From the NCBI GenBank assembly GCA_902777335.1, contig CACYTF010000010.1, positions 1-58,534 of the forward strand: a DNA stretch of 58,534 nt. The letters run 5' to 3'. Below the pieces are notes generated by a model. That model did not search any database. It was given only the letters and a program-made list of their open reading frames with translations, and had not been told where the DNA came from. Made by a program: the position numbers and the translations under genes. Shown here piece by piece: positions 26,354 to 33,951 of the stretch. Source of the stretch: an uncultured Eubacteriales bacterium. GTDB lineage: Bacteria; Bacillota; Clostridia; Christensenellales; Aristaeellaceae. How positions within the stretch are numbered: position 1 is the stretch's first letter; the number at the start of each line of letters is the position of its first letter.

Positions 26354-27332
26354 AAAGGTAGATCATGTCGGTGAGGGTCTCTCCGTCTTCCACGATCGGC
26401 GGGTCGTAGTTTTTGGTGAAGAAGCCCTTCTCCACATAGTCGGGCTCGAAGCCGAAGCGGCGGTAGAAGCCCACGTTGGCCGGGCTGGTGCCCACGAACA
26501 TCCGCGGGTATTGCAGCTGGTACAGCTTGAACAGGTGCCGGATCAGCCTGCCGGCGTAGCCCCGGCCCCGCATCTCGGGCGCGGTGGCCAGGTTCTTCAA
26601 CTCGCAGGCGCCGTCCTCGCGCCTGGTGACCACGGCCTCGGCGGCGGCGGCGCCGTCCACCAGCAGCACGTACATGTCGCCCTCGGGCAGATACGCCTCC
26701 ACCAGCGCCCGGTTGGGGTCGGCGTCCAGCAGCAGGGGCATGTAGGCCTCCTTGCCGGCGGAGATGCGCCGGATCTCCAGCGGCGCCAGCTCGCCCCTGG
26801 ACCAGTGCCTGCGGCACAGCGCCACGTAGCTCTCGTTGCCGCCCAGCACGATCTGCTCGCCGGAGCGCACCACCTTGCCGCCCATGACGCGGGCGTTCAT
26901 GATGGCCTTGCGGCCGCACCAGCAGACGGTCTTGATCTCCTCGATGGTGTCCGCCCAGGCCATCAGCCAGTGGCTGCCCTCGAACAGATTGCCCATGAAG
27001 TCGGCCCGCAGGCCGTAGCAGATCACCGGTATGCCCAGGCCGTCCACGATGTCCACCAGGCGCTGCACCTGCGCCTTCTTCAGGAACTGGGCCTCGTCGA
27101 CGATGACGCAGTCGTACAGCGACAGGTCGATCTCGTCCAGCTCCTCCACGTAGCGGCAGGGCGCGCTCAGCCCGGAGCGGGAGCCCACGGAGCGCTCGCC
27201 GTCCCGGTTGTCCAGGCACGGCTTCAGCATCAGGGCGTTCTGCCCGCGCTCCTGGTAGTTGTATTGCACCATGATGGCGTTGGCCGTCTTGGACGAGCCC
27301 ATCGCGCCGTAACGGAAGTACAGCTTGGCCAT
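26340..27332 (-). CDS. tdk: thymidine kinase fused to a GNAT acetyltransferase domain
   Basis: A 330-residue protein. Residues 1-185 are a complete type II thymidine kinase: Walker A GAMGSSKT near 10, catalytic VDEAQFL near 78, YGLRADF near 104, and the zinc site made by CWCGRKA near 135 and LCRRHW near 171, with the substrate-lasso GGNESYVAL between. Residues 195-330 look like a GNAT fold, with acetyl-CoA loop motif APEMRGRGYAGRL near 255 and NVGFYRRFGFEPDY near 295. Thymidine kinases are usually about 190-220 residues, so the fusion is unusual. The first part salvages thymidine to dTMP; the target of the second is unknown. It is transcribed from a promoter held in a hairpin (27342-27408). 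Confidence 0.88.
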   Translation of the reverse strand: MAKLYFRYGAMGSSKTANAIMVQYNYQERGQNALMLKPCLDNRDGERSVGSRSGLSAPCRYVEELDEIDLSLYDCVIVDEAQFLKKAQVQRLVDIVDGLGIPVICYGLRADFMGNLFEGSHWLMAWADTIEEIKTVCWCGRKAIMNARVMGGKVVRSGEQIVLGGNESYVALCRRHWSRGELAPLEIRRISAGKEAYMPLLLDADPNRALVEAYLPEGDMYVLLVDGAAAAEAVVTRREDGACELKNLATAPEMRGRGYAGRLIRHLFKLYQLQYPRMFVGTSPANVGFYRRFGFEPDYVEKGFFTKNYDPPIVEDGETLTDMIYLSRAL

Positions 27333-27341
27333 GATCGTTTT

Positions 27342-27408
27342 ATCTCCCTTCGTTGGAACACGGGCCCATTATACACCATCATGGGCCCGTGTTCCAGAGA
27401 AGGGAGAT
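27342..27408 (-). promoter_or_regulatory. long hairpin with -10 element in its loop and tdk Shine-Dalgarno in its stem
   Basis: A 28-position stem (27342-27369 with 27381-27408) has one clear mismatch and one imperfect pair. It lies between the ABC permease stop and tdk. On the minus strand the 11-nt loop region carries TATAAT (27367-27372), with a weak GGAACA as -35. The far arm of the stem contains the AGGGAGA site that serves tdk. A transcript that reads through from the ABC operon would bury that site, while one started at TATAAT would lack the pairing arm. The hairpin probably also helps stop the ABC transcript. This reading is inference. Confidence 0.55.
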
Positions 27409-27416
27409 TAATTCTT

Positions 27417-28193
27417 CTACGATCCGGCGGATTTGTACCGGCGCACGCCGATCTGCCACAGCGCCGCGCAGGGGATGAGGAACAGCGGCGTGAGCATCGG
27501 CATGAGCCCAAGGAACCAGTGCTCTGTGCGGCCCAGCAGCGCCATCAACGGGTAGTACTGGAACAGCGCGTAGGGGATCACGAACGTGCAGAACTTCAGT
27601 ATGCCGCCGCCGTACACGTCCAGCGGGTACACGCCGTACTCCCGCATGCCGTGGGTGAATATGTTGACGACCTCGAGCCCCTCCAGCGTGAAGAAGCACA
27701 GCGCCGCGTAGAGTATGAACAGCGCCGCGAAGATCACCGTGCCCCCGGCCACCATCAGAAGAAGCACCAGCGCGCGCCAGGGCGTCCAGGCCACCGGCGA
27801 CCTTGCGACGCCCCAGGCCAGCATGACGATCGACTGGATCAGCTTGCCCAGCCGGGCGAACTCGATATCATCGCACAGTACCTGCAGCATGAGCCCCCGG
27901 GGCCGCAGCATCACCCGGTCAAACCCGGCGCTCTTGACGATGCCGGAGAACCGGTCGAAGCCCCGGAAGAAGCACTCCGCCAGCGAAAAGCCGGAGAGGG
28001 TGACGCCCGCGCACAGCATGCACTCGCCCAGGGTGTAGCCCCCGACCGTGCCGAAGCGGGACAGCAAAAACCACATGCTCAGAAACGCCGAGAACGAGAT
28101 CAGGAACTGGCCGAGCGTCGACATAAAGAACGACTGTTTGTAGGCCATGCTGCGCTTCAGGTGCATGGCGACGAACTTCAGATACAGCCTCAT
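27417..28193 (-). CDS. ABC-2 type permease (COG3694-like)
   Basis: A 258-residue integral membrane protein with about six hydrophobic helices. The start MRLYLKFVAMHLKRS at 28193 has AAGGAGG 6 nt upstream; longer frames upstream have no such site and overlap the previous gene. The N-terminal KFVAMHLKRSMAYKQSFF and the order of the operon (ATPase, permease, permease) match the COG4586-4587-3694 exporter type found in Firmicutes. The substrate is unknown. The gene starts 2 nt after the previous permease stop codon, so translation is probably coupled. Confidence 0.82.
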   Translation of the reverse strand: MRLYLKFVAMHLKRSMAYKQSFFMSTLGQFLISFSAFLSMWFLLSRFGTVGGYTLGECMLCAGVTLSGFSLAECFFRGFDRFSGIVKSAGFDRVMLRPRGLMLQVLCDDIEFARLGKLIQSIVMLAWGVARSPVAWTPWRALVLLLMVAGGTVIFAALFILYAALCFFTLEGLEVVNIFTHGMREYGVYPLDVYGGGILKFCTFVIPYALFQYYPLMALLGRTEHWFLGLMPMLTPLFLIPCAALWQIGVRRYKSAGS

Positions 28194-28195
28194 GG

Positions 28196-29008
28196 TCAGC
28201 CTCCTTGCAGGCACAGGCGCTTCAGGCCCCGGTGCTGAATAAGCCAGCCGAGCCCCGTCAGGGCGGCCAGCCAGAACACCTGCAAAAGCAGCGTCTCGGT
28301 CAGCTCCATGCCGCGGATGTCTCCGGAGTAGATGCGCAGCGGCGCGTTCACCATGGCCCCGAAGGGCGTGTAGCGCAGCACGGACGACAGCCACGCGGGC
28401 ATGAAGGGCAGGGGAACGATGGCCCCGTTCAGAAATTCGGTCACCGGGTCGAGCACTGTCCGAAGCCCCTGGGACGACAGCGTGTAGAAGCAGGAGAAGT
28501 AGACGATCAGCGTCATGGCGCAGGTGACGCCGAGGGTCAGAATCAGCGACAGCAGGAAAGCCGCGAAGGCCCCCCATGAAGCGGGCGGGTTCAGACCCCA
28601 GGGGGCGGGCAGCAGCGCGGAGATGATCAATATCGGCCCGCAGCGCAGCGCCGCGCGGCTGACGCGCAGGGCGGCGTTTCGGGCAAACCACATGCCGTAC
28701 AGCCCCACCGGGCGGCACAGCTCCAGGGCCACGTTGCCGCTCAATATCATGTCGAACAGCTCGTACTCGTAGCTCCAGGTGTTCAGAAGCGCCAGGAACG
28801 CCTGGCGCAGCCATATGTAGCTCACCAGGCCGGAAAGCGCCATCGGGAAGGTGGATTGGTGGGCGGCGTACAGGGCGCGGTACAGCTGGATCTGCATGAA
28901 GCCCCAGAAGAACTGGGTGAATATGCCGGCCCAGGCCGCGGTGCGGTACTGCAGGCCCTTGATCAGCTGCATCCTGAAGAAGCTGAGGTGGGGGTGGAAG
29001 CGGCCCAT
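28196..29008 (-). CDS. ABC-2 type permease (COG4587-like)
   Basis: A 270-residue membrane protein with about six helices. It begins with a cytosolic arm containing FFRMQLIKGLQYRTAAWAG, typical of this permease type, and contains the conserved PLPFMPAWLSSVLRYTPFGA segment near 205. It forms a pair with the permease 2 nt downstream, so the transporter is probably a heterodimer of both. The gap to the ATPase gene before it is 12 nt. Confidence 0.82.
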   Translation of the reverse strand: MGRFHPHLSFFRMQLIKGLQYRTAAWAGIFTQFFWGFMQIQLYRALYAAHQSTFPMALSGLVSYIWLRQAFLALLNTWSYEYELFDMILSGNVALELCRPVGLYGMWFARNAALRVSRAALRCGPILIISALLPAPWGLNPPASWGAFAAFLLSLILTLGVTCAMTLIVYFSCFYTLSSQGLRTVLDPVTEFLNGAIVPLPFMPAWLSSVLRYTPFGAMVNAPLRIYSGDIRGMELTETLLLQVFWLAALTGLGWLIQHRGLKRLCLQGG

Positions 29009-29020
29009 CGCGACACCCCC

Positions 29021-29818
29021 CTACACGCCGTAGCGCCGGTACAGCGCCGCGGCCATCTCGTCCAGGGAGCCCGTGCCCGGCAGCGACGCGCGCACGTCCT
29101 CGAAGCTGCCGTCCAGCAGCAGCTTTCCGCGCCCGATCAGAAGCACCCGCGTGGCCAGGGCCTCGATGTCCTGCATGTCGTGGGTGGTCAACAGTACGGT
29201 CGTGCCCCGTGCCCGGTTGCGCTCCAGTATGAATTTGCGCAGGGCCAGCTTGCTCACCGCGTCCAGGCCGATGGTGGGCTCGTCCAGAAACAGCAGGTCC
29301 GGATCGTGCAGCAGCGCCGCCGCCACCTCACAGCGCATCCGCTGGCCCAGGCTCAGTTGCCGCGCCGGGGTGCGCAGGAGCGTTTCAAGGTCCAATAGCC
29401 CGGTCAGCTCGTCCAGGTTCTTTTTGTAGCGCGAGGCGTCCACCCGGTAGATATCCTTCAGCAGGTCGAAGGAGTCGATCACCGGCACGTCCCACCACAG
29501 CTGGGAGCGCTGGCCGAACACCACGCCGATGCGCGCCACGTGGCGCTTGCGCTCGCGCCAGGGCACGCGCCCGTCCACAAGGCACTCGCCGGAGTCGGGG
29601 GTCAGTATGCCGCTGAGTATCTTGATGGTGGTGGACTTGCCCGCGCCGTTGGGCCCGATGTAGCCCACGATCTCGCCGTCCGAAACGGTGAAGGAGAGGT
29701 CGTCCAGCGCGACGACGCGCTCCGTGTCCCGCTTGCCAAGCGCGGCCACGGCCTTTATGAGCCCGCCGCTGCGACGGGACACGCGATAGGATTTGGTCAG
29801 GTGTTCCACTTGAATCAT
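29021..29818 (-). CDS. ABC transporter ATPase (COG4586-like)
   Basis: A 265-residue ATPase. The start MIQVEHLTKSYRV at 29818 has AAGGAGG about 11 nt upstream. Walker A GPNGAGKST is near residue 57, the Q-loop region FGQRSQLWWDVP near 105, the signature LSLGQRMRCE near 151, Walker B LLFLDEPTIGLD near 172, and the switch histidine in TTHDMQD near 205. The FGQRSQLWWDLP-like segment is typical of the COG4586 group. It powers the two permeases encoded downstream. Export of an unknown molecule is likely but not shown. Confidence 0.88.
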   Translation of the reverse strand: MIQVEHLTKSYRVSRRSGGLIKAVAALGKRDTERVVALDDLSFTVSDGEIVGYIGPNGAGKSTTIKILSGILTPDSGECLVDGRVPWRERKRHVARIGVVFGQRSQLWWDVPVIDSFDLLKDIYRVDASRYKKNLDELTGLLDLETLLRTPARQLSLGQRMRCEVAAALLHDPDLLFLDEPTIGLDAVSKLALRKFILERNRARGTTVLLTTHDMQDIEALATRVLLIGRGKLLLDGSFEDVRASLPGTGSLDEMAAALYRRYGV

Positions 29819-29911
29819 AAATTGGTGCCCTCCTTGGTAGTTATACGGGTTGGTCGTTCGTATCTTGCCAGGCGGTGAGGGCCGGTCAACGCCGCCGCCC
29901 TCCACTCCCGC

Positions 29912-29927
29912 GTATCCCGCGGGATAC
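29912..29927. promoter_or_regulatory. 16-bp perfect palindrome in the ABC operon leader
   Basis: GTATCCCGCGGGATAC is fully symmetric and lies between the ABC promoter and its first gene, about 25-40 nt into the expected transcript. It could be an operator for a dimeric repressor or a leader hairpin. No regulator gene is adjacent. Confidence 0.4.
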
Positions 29928-29957
29928 CGTTATGATGCGTATTGAGAGGTGAAGAGT

Positions 29958-29986
29958 ATTCTATCACAAAAGGCGGCGGCTGTCAA
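29958..29986 (-). promoter_or_regulatory. promoter of the ABC exporter operon
   Basis: Minus strand TTGACA (29981-29986), 17-bp spacer, TAGAAT (29958-29963). The implied leader is about 130 nt. Confidence 0.7.
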
Positions 29987-30057
29987 ACGTACATTAACCA
30001 AGCCAAATGCATGGATTTACCTTAACATACCTGTCCCGCGTCTTTACTTGAACTTTA

Positions 30058-30086
30058 TTGACGCTGGGCAGGCGGCGTGCTATAAT
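30058..30086 (+). promoter_or_regulatory. promoter of the glycine riboswitch-glyA transcript
   Basis: TTGACG (30058-30063), 17-bp spacer, TATAAT (30081-30086), about 25 bp before the first aptamer. Confidence 0.75.
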
Positions 30087-30111
30087 CGTTTCAAAAGAAT
30101 AAAGCCGTTTG

Positions 30112-30290
30112 ATGCCTGCAGGAGAGCGGACCACGGTCCCGCCGAAGGAGAGACACTCTCAGGCGTTCCCCCGGGAATGAGGACTGCATGCGGACGGCAC
30201 TCTGGAGACGCCCGCCGAGCGGCGGGGGCCGAAGGTGAAAGCCCCGGGCACCGGGGCGAAGCTCTCAGGCAAAAGGACAGAGCACGCATC
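30112..30290 (+). ncRNA. tandem glycine riboswitch
   Basis: Two aptamers lie in tandem. The first, about 30114-30190, shows GGAGAGCGGACC, the core CGCCGAAGG and CTCTCAGG. The second, about 30192-30290, shows CTCTGGAGA, GGGCCGAAGGTGAAA, CTCTCAGGCAAAAGGACAGAG. These CCGAAGG and CTCTCAGG boxes are the hallmarks of the gcvT/glycine riboswitch class. It sits in the leader of glyA and senses glycine, the product or substrate of that enzyme. The expression platform follows at once (30283-30350). Exact aptamer ends are estimates. Confidence 0.92.
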
Positions 30291-30350
30291 CATTCCCCCT
30301 GTGGGAGAGTGGGTGCGCCTGCGACCGGCTGCCTGGACCGGTCGTTTATT
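30284..30350 (+). terminator. riboswitch expression platform with intrinsic terminator
   Basis: Two hairpins follow the second aptamer. The first (about 30285-30317) has a long stem with two G-T pairs and one mismatch, and starts in the GCACGC that closes the aptamer, so it competes with the aptamer base stem. The second, CGACCGG (30322-30328) with CCGGTCG (30338-30344), is followed by TTTATT and looks like the terminator. The glyA ribosome binding site lies beyond it. Confidence 0.65.
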
Positions 30351-30374
30351 ATGCACGGTTTGGAGGATATGAGC

Positions 30375-31625
30375 ATGGTACAGGAGAGCATGGAATTCAT
30401 TCGCAGTTACGACCCCGAGATCGGTCAGATCATGTTGAAGGAGCTGGAGCGCCAGCGCAACAACTTGGAGCTGATCGCGTCGGAGAACATCGTCACCGAG
30501 CCGGTCATGGCCGCGATGGGGTCGGTGCTGACGAACAAGTACGCCGAGGGGTACCCCGGACACCGCTACTACGGCGGCTGCGAGTTCGTGGACGAGGTCG
30601 AGAACGTGTGCATCGAGCGCGCCAAGCGGCTGTTCGGCGTGAAGTACGCGAACGTTCAGCCCCACAGCGGCAGCCAGGCCAACGCGGCGGTCTACCTGGC
30701 GCTGTGCCAGCCGGGCGATACGGTGATGGGCATGGACCTGAGCGCGGGCGGCCACCTGACCCACGGCGCGAAGGTCAGCTTCTCCGGCAAGCTCTACAAC
30801 AGCGTCTCCTACGGCTGCGACCCCGAGACGGGCCTCATCAACTACGACCAGGTGCGCGAGCTGGCGCTCACCCATCGCCCGAAGATGATCATCGCCGGCG
30901 CTTCCGCATATCCGCGCGTCATCGACTTTGAAAAGTTCGGCGCCATCGCGAAAGAGGCGGGGGCCTACCTGATGGTGGACATCGCCCACATCGCGGGCCT
31001 GGTGGCCGCGGGCGAGCATCCCAGCCCGATACCGTATGCCGACGTGGTGACCACCACCAACCACAAGACCCTGCGCGGCCCGCGCGGCGGCATGATCCTC
31101 ACCAACGACGAGGCCATCGCCAGGAAGATCAACTCCGCCATATTCCCCGGCAGCCAGGGCGGCCCGCTGATGCACGTGATCGCGGCCAAGGCCGTGGTGC
31201 TGGGCGAGGCGCTGAAGCCCGAGTTCAAGCAGTACCAGCGCCAGATCATCGTCAATGCCAGCACCATGGCGGATGCGCTGCTCTCCAGGGGCATCAAGCT
31301 GGTGTCCGGCGGCACCGACAACCACCTGATGCTGATCGACCTGAGTCAGGCCGACATCTCCGGCCGGGAGTTGGAGGAGCGCCTGGACACCGTGCACATC
31401 ACCGTGAACAAGAACAAGATCCCCGGCGACCCGCGCTCCGCGAAGGAGACCTCCGGCATCCGCGTGGGCACGCCCGCCATCACCGCCCGCGGCTTCAAGG
31501 AGGCCGAGGCCGCGGAGGTCGGCGAGCTGCTGGCGCTGGCGGCCACCGATTTTGAGGCGAAGAAAGCCGAGATCCTCGATCGCGTGGCGGCGCTGTGCGA
31601 GCGGTTCCCGATCTACGAATCGTAA
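30375..31625 (+). CDS. glyA: serine hydroxymethyltransferase
   Basis: A 416-residue PLP enzyme that converts serine and tetrahydrofolate to glycine and methylene-tetrahydrofolate. ATG 30375 is chosen because GGAGG ends 8 nt before it; ATG 30369 is too close. Diagnostic segments include [14 protein letters not shown] near 30, [16 protein letters not shown] near 53, [10 protein letters not shown] near 95 and the PLP lysine in [13 protein letters not shown] near 231. Length is normal. It is the only gene under the tandem glycine riboswitch, so its level follows free glycine. Whether glycine turns it on or off cannot be told from the sequence with certainty. Confidence 0.96.
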   Translation: MVQESMEFIRSYDPEIGQIMLKELERQRNNLELIASENIVTEPVMAAMGSVLTNKYAEGYPGHRYYGGCEFVDEVENVCIERAKRLFGVKYANVQPHSGSQANAAVYLALCQPGDTVMGMDLSAGGHLTHGAKVSFSGKLYNSVSYGCDPETGLINYDQVRELALTHRPKMIIAGASAYPRVIDFEKFGAIAKEAGAYLMVDIAHIAGLVAAGEHPSPIPYADVVTTTNHKTLRGPRGGMILTNDEAIARKINSAIFPGSQGGPLMHVIAAKAVVLGEALKPEFKQYQRQIIVNASTMADALLSRGIKLVSGGTDNHLMLIDLSQADISGRELEERLDTVHITVNKNKIPGDPRSAKETSGIRVGTPAITARGFKEAEAAEVGELLALAATDFEAKKAEILDRVAALCERFPIYES

Positions 31626-31687
31626 ATAATTCCAAACGCGCGAAAGGGGCGGCACACGTGCCGCCCCTTTCGCGCGTTTGGAATTAT
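31626..31687. terminator. 30-bp perfect palindromic terminator between glyA and the PLD-like gene
   Basis: Positions 31626-31655 pair with 31658-31687 without any mismatch around a 2-nt centre. It starts one base after the glyA stop codon, and the stop codon of the converging PLD-like gene (31684-31686) lies inside the stem. It should act on both strands. Confidence 0.85.
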
Positions 31688-33135
31688 ACCAGGTTTCTGA
31701 CCGGTTGGACCAAATGGCCGATGATCCAGAGCGCCGCGCGCCTGAGCGGCGAGAGCGGGGGAATGTCAAGCCCCTCGGGAACCTCGTCGGTCTCATTGTC
31801 GATCACCCGGCGGCACGTGCCGCGCAGGCCGTCCATGTCCCGGCGCATCCGGGCGTTGAAATCCTTTCCGCGGATCACTAGCATCAGTTCCGTGTCCACA
31901 AAGGTGCTGCGCAGGTCCAGGTTGTAGCAGCCGATCACGGAGAGGTCCTCGTCGATGAGCATGGCCTTGCCGTGGTGGTAGCTGTCTCCGGCGTATTCCA
32001 GAAGCGTAACGCCGGTGGCGATCACCTCGCCGCGGTGCAGCAGGTAGTCGCCGGTGCCCACCAGGTTGTGGCTGACCTCCGGCGCGTTGACCATCACCGT
32101 CAGCGGCGTGCGCGCCGCGATGCCGGCAAGCCGCGCCGCCATGTCGTCGTTCAGCACCGCGTAGGGAGATTGGAGGATGATTTCCCGCTCGGCCTTGTCC
32201 ATCAACGCGCAGAGCTGCGAGAACACCACCGGCGCCTTGGCGTACACGCCGGTGGGGTTGCTGATCAGCCAGACGCCCCGGGTGGGAACGGTTTCCGTGG
32301 AATAATCCCATTCGCCAAAGAGCGCCGCCCTGTCCGTTCGCAGCGCCGCCGCGCGCGCGCGCAGGCCGTCCAACTGTTCGCGCGCCCGGGCCGCGTTTTC
32401 CCGCCTGCCGGTGAAGGCGGAGCAGCTGCCGCCGTCCCACACCGAGGCGAAGTAGTCCCGCAGCGCATATACCGAGCTCGCTGCGCCCTCGTCCGTGCCG
32501 TGGGCGGTGTTGTACACCAGCGCCTCCCGGTCGTCCTTGCGCAGCTCCACCGGGTAGTCGCCGATGAAGGCGTCGAAGGTGTTGCGGCCGCCCAGGATAT
32601 AGGCCAGATCGTCCACGATGACGTACTTGTCGTGCATGCGGCCCATGTCGTGCCAGGGCTCGAACAGGCGCGGCGGGTTGTAGAAGCGTATCTCGATGTT
32701 CGGGTGGTCCTCCAGCGCCCGGAAGAGGGGGCTGGGGGAGAGCCGCGCCAGGCCGGCGATGCCGTCCACCAGCAGGCGCACAGTTACCCCGGCGTCCGCG
32801 CGCTCCAGCGCCACGGACAGCATGTCCCGGGTGCTCTCGCCGTCCCGCAGGTCGTAGCTGGTGATGACGACCTCGCGCTTCGCCTGGTGGATGAGCCGCA
32901 GGCGTTCATCCAGCGCGTGGTCGGCGCCCGAGATCAGCAGGGCCCGGTCGCAGGTGTCCGCGTCGCGCCGCATTTCGTCCGCCAGCGCCTCGATATCGGC
33001 GGTGTCGGTGAGCGCCGGGCAGTCTCTGAAGGGCAGGTAGCCGGCGACGATGTGATAGAGTGTGAGCGCCAGCACCGCCAGCAGCAGCACCGACACGACG
33101 CGCCGGAACGGGCGCTTTCTTTGATTCCTCTTCAT
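31684..33135 (-). CDS. membrane-anchored phospholipase D-like protein
   Basis: A 483-residue protein with an N-terminal membrane anchor (about 12-32). Two HxKx4D motifs define the phospholipase D superfamily: MHDKYVIVDD near 165, followed by ILGGRN, and YHHGKAMLIDED near 387, followed by GCYNLD. The two halves resemble cardiolipin synthases of the ClsC/YmdC type, but a cardiolipin synthase role is not certain and a phospholipase or transphosphatidylase is possible. Its stop codon lies in a 30-bp palindrome. It starts 4 nt after the stop of the RluF-like gene, so the two are one transcript. Confidence 0.82.
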   Translation of the reverse strand: MKRNQRKRPFRRVVSVLLLAVLALTLYHIVAGYLPFRDCPALTDTADIEALADEMRRDADTCDRALLISGADHALDERLRLIHQAKREVVITSYDLRDGESTRDMLSVALERADAGVTVRLLVDGIAGLARLSPSPLFRALEDHPNIEIRFYNPPRLFEPWHDMGRMHDKYVIVDDLAYILGGRNTFDAFIGDYPVELRKDDREALVYNTAHGTDEGAASSVYALRDYFASVWDGGSCSAFTGRRENAARAREQLDGLRARAAALRTDRAALFGEWDYSTETVPTRGVWLISNPTGVYAKAPVVFSQLCALMDKAEREIILQSPYAVLNDDMAARLAGIAARTPLTVMVNAPEVSHNLVGTGDYLLHRGEVIATGVTLLEYAGDSYHHGKAMLIDEDLSVIGCYNLDLRSTFVDTELMLVIRGKDFNARMRRDMDGLRGTCRRVIDNETDEVPEGLDIPPLSPLRRAALWIIGHLVQPVRNLV

Positions 33136-33139
33136 GGTA

Positions 33140-33847
33140 TTACAGACGCGCCGTCAGGGCTTTCAGTTCCTCATCGGTCACCTCGCGCCACTGGCCGGGT
33201 TGCAGCCTTCCGAGCCGCAGGTTCATGATGCGGATCCGGCGCAGGTGCACCACGTTCGCCCCCAGGGCCTCGCACATCCTGCGAATCTGCCGGTTCAGCC
33301 CCTGCACCAGTATGATGTTGAAGCTGCGCTCGCCGGTGCGGCGCGCCCGGCAGGGCAGCGTGACGGTGTCCAGTATCGGCACGCCGGCCATCATGCGGTT
33401 CAGGAAATCGGCGGTCACCGGCCGGTCGATGGTGACCTCGTACTCCTTCTCGTGGCCGCCCGCCGCCCGCAGCAGCCGGTTCACGATGTCGCCGTCGCTG
33501 GTCAGAAGCAGCAGGCCCTCGCTGTCCTTGTCCAGCCGGCCCACCGGGAACACCCGGTAGGGCAGGCTCAGGTAGTCCACCACGTTCATGGGCTCCCGGG
33601 GGTCGGCGGTGCATACGATGCCCCTGGGCTTGTACAGCAGTATGTACTTTTTGGCGCTCTCACCGGCGACGGGCGCGCCGTCCACGGTGACGGTCATGCC
33701 CGCCTCAACCCGGTCGCCCAGCGCGCCGGGCCGGCCGTCCAGCCGCACGCGGCCCTCCGAGATCAGCCGGTCCGCCTCCCGCCGGGAGCAGTAGCCGCTG
33801 TCGGCGATGTATTTGTTCAGTCGCTTGCCCATCCGTTCGTCTTCCAT
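33140..33847 (-). CDS. rluF: RluF/RsuA-family pseudouridine synthase
   Basis: A 235-residue rRNA-modifying enzyme. An S4 RNA-binding domain is at the N-terminus (RLNKYIADSGYCSRREADRL), followed by the catalytic RLDKDSEGLLLLTSDG near 108 with the nucleophilic aspartate, and the GLNRQIRRMCEALG motif near 190. This pattern is closest to RluF (23S rRNA) rather than RluB or RsuA, but the site cannot be proved by eye. The start is ATG 33847 with ATG 33832 as an alternative; neither has a strong ribosome site. It precedes the PLD-like gene by 4 nt. Confidence 0.85.
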   Translation of the reverse strand: MEDERMGKRLNKYIADSGYCSRREADRLISEGRVRLDGRPGALGDRVEAGMTVTVDGAPVAGESAKKYILLYKPRGIVCTADPREPMNVVDYLSLPYRVFPVGRLDKDSEGLLLLTSDGDIVNRLLRAAGGHEKEYEVTIDRPVTADFLNRMMAGVPILDTVTLPCRARRTGERSFNIILVQGLNRQIRRMCEALGANVVHLRRIRIMNLRLGRLQPGQWREVTDEELKALTARL

Positions 33848-33900
33848 GCGCGCATCCCCATATCCATGATTGTCCCGGATATTGTATCACATTTCACGAT

Positions 33901-33937
33901 AAAAAGCAAAGCGCCGGGCGTTCTGCCCGGCACTTTG
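33901..33937 (-). terminator. intrinsic terminator of the vWA lipoprotein gene
   Basis: A 13-position stem (33907-33919 with 33925-33937, one mismatch) has a 5-nt loop. On the minus strand it is followed by TTTTT, 15 bp after the stop codon. Confidence 0.85.
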
Positions 33938-33951
33938 CCGATTTCGGCGGG

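Noticed and set aside
27417..28814. A 465-codon version of the second ABC permease
   Set aside because: The extra N-terminal part is antisense-like frame noise overlapping the previous permease gene; a strong AAGGAGG sets the start at 28193.
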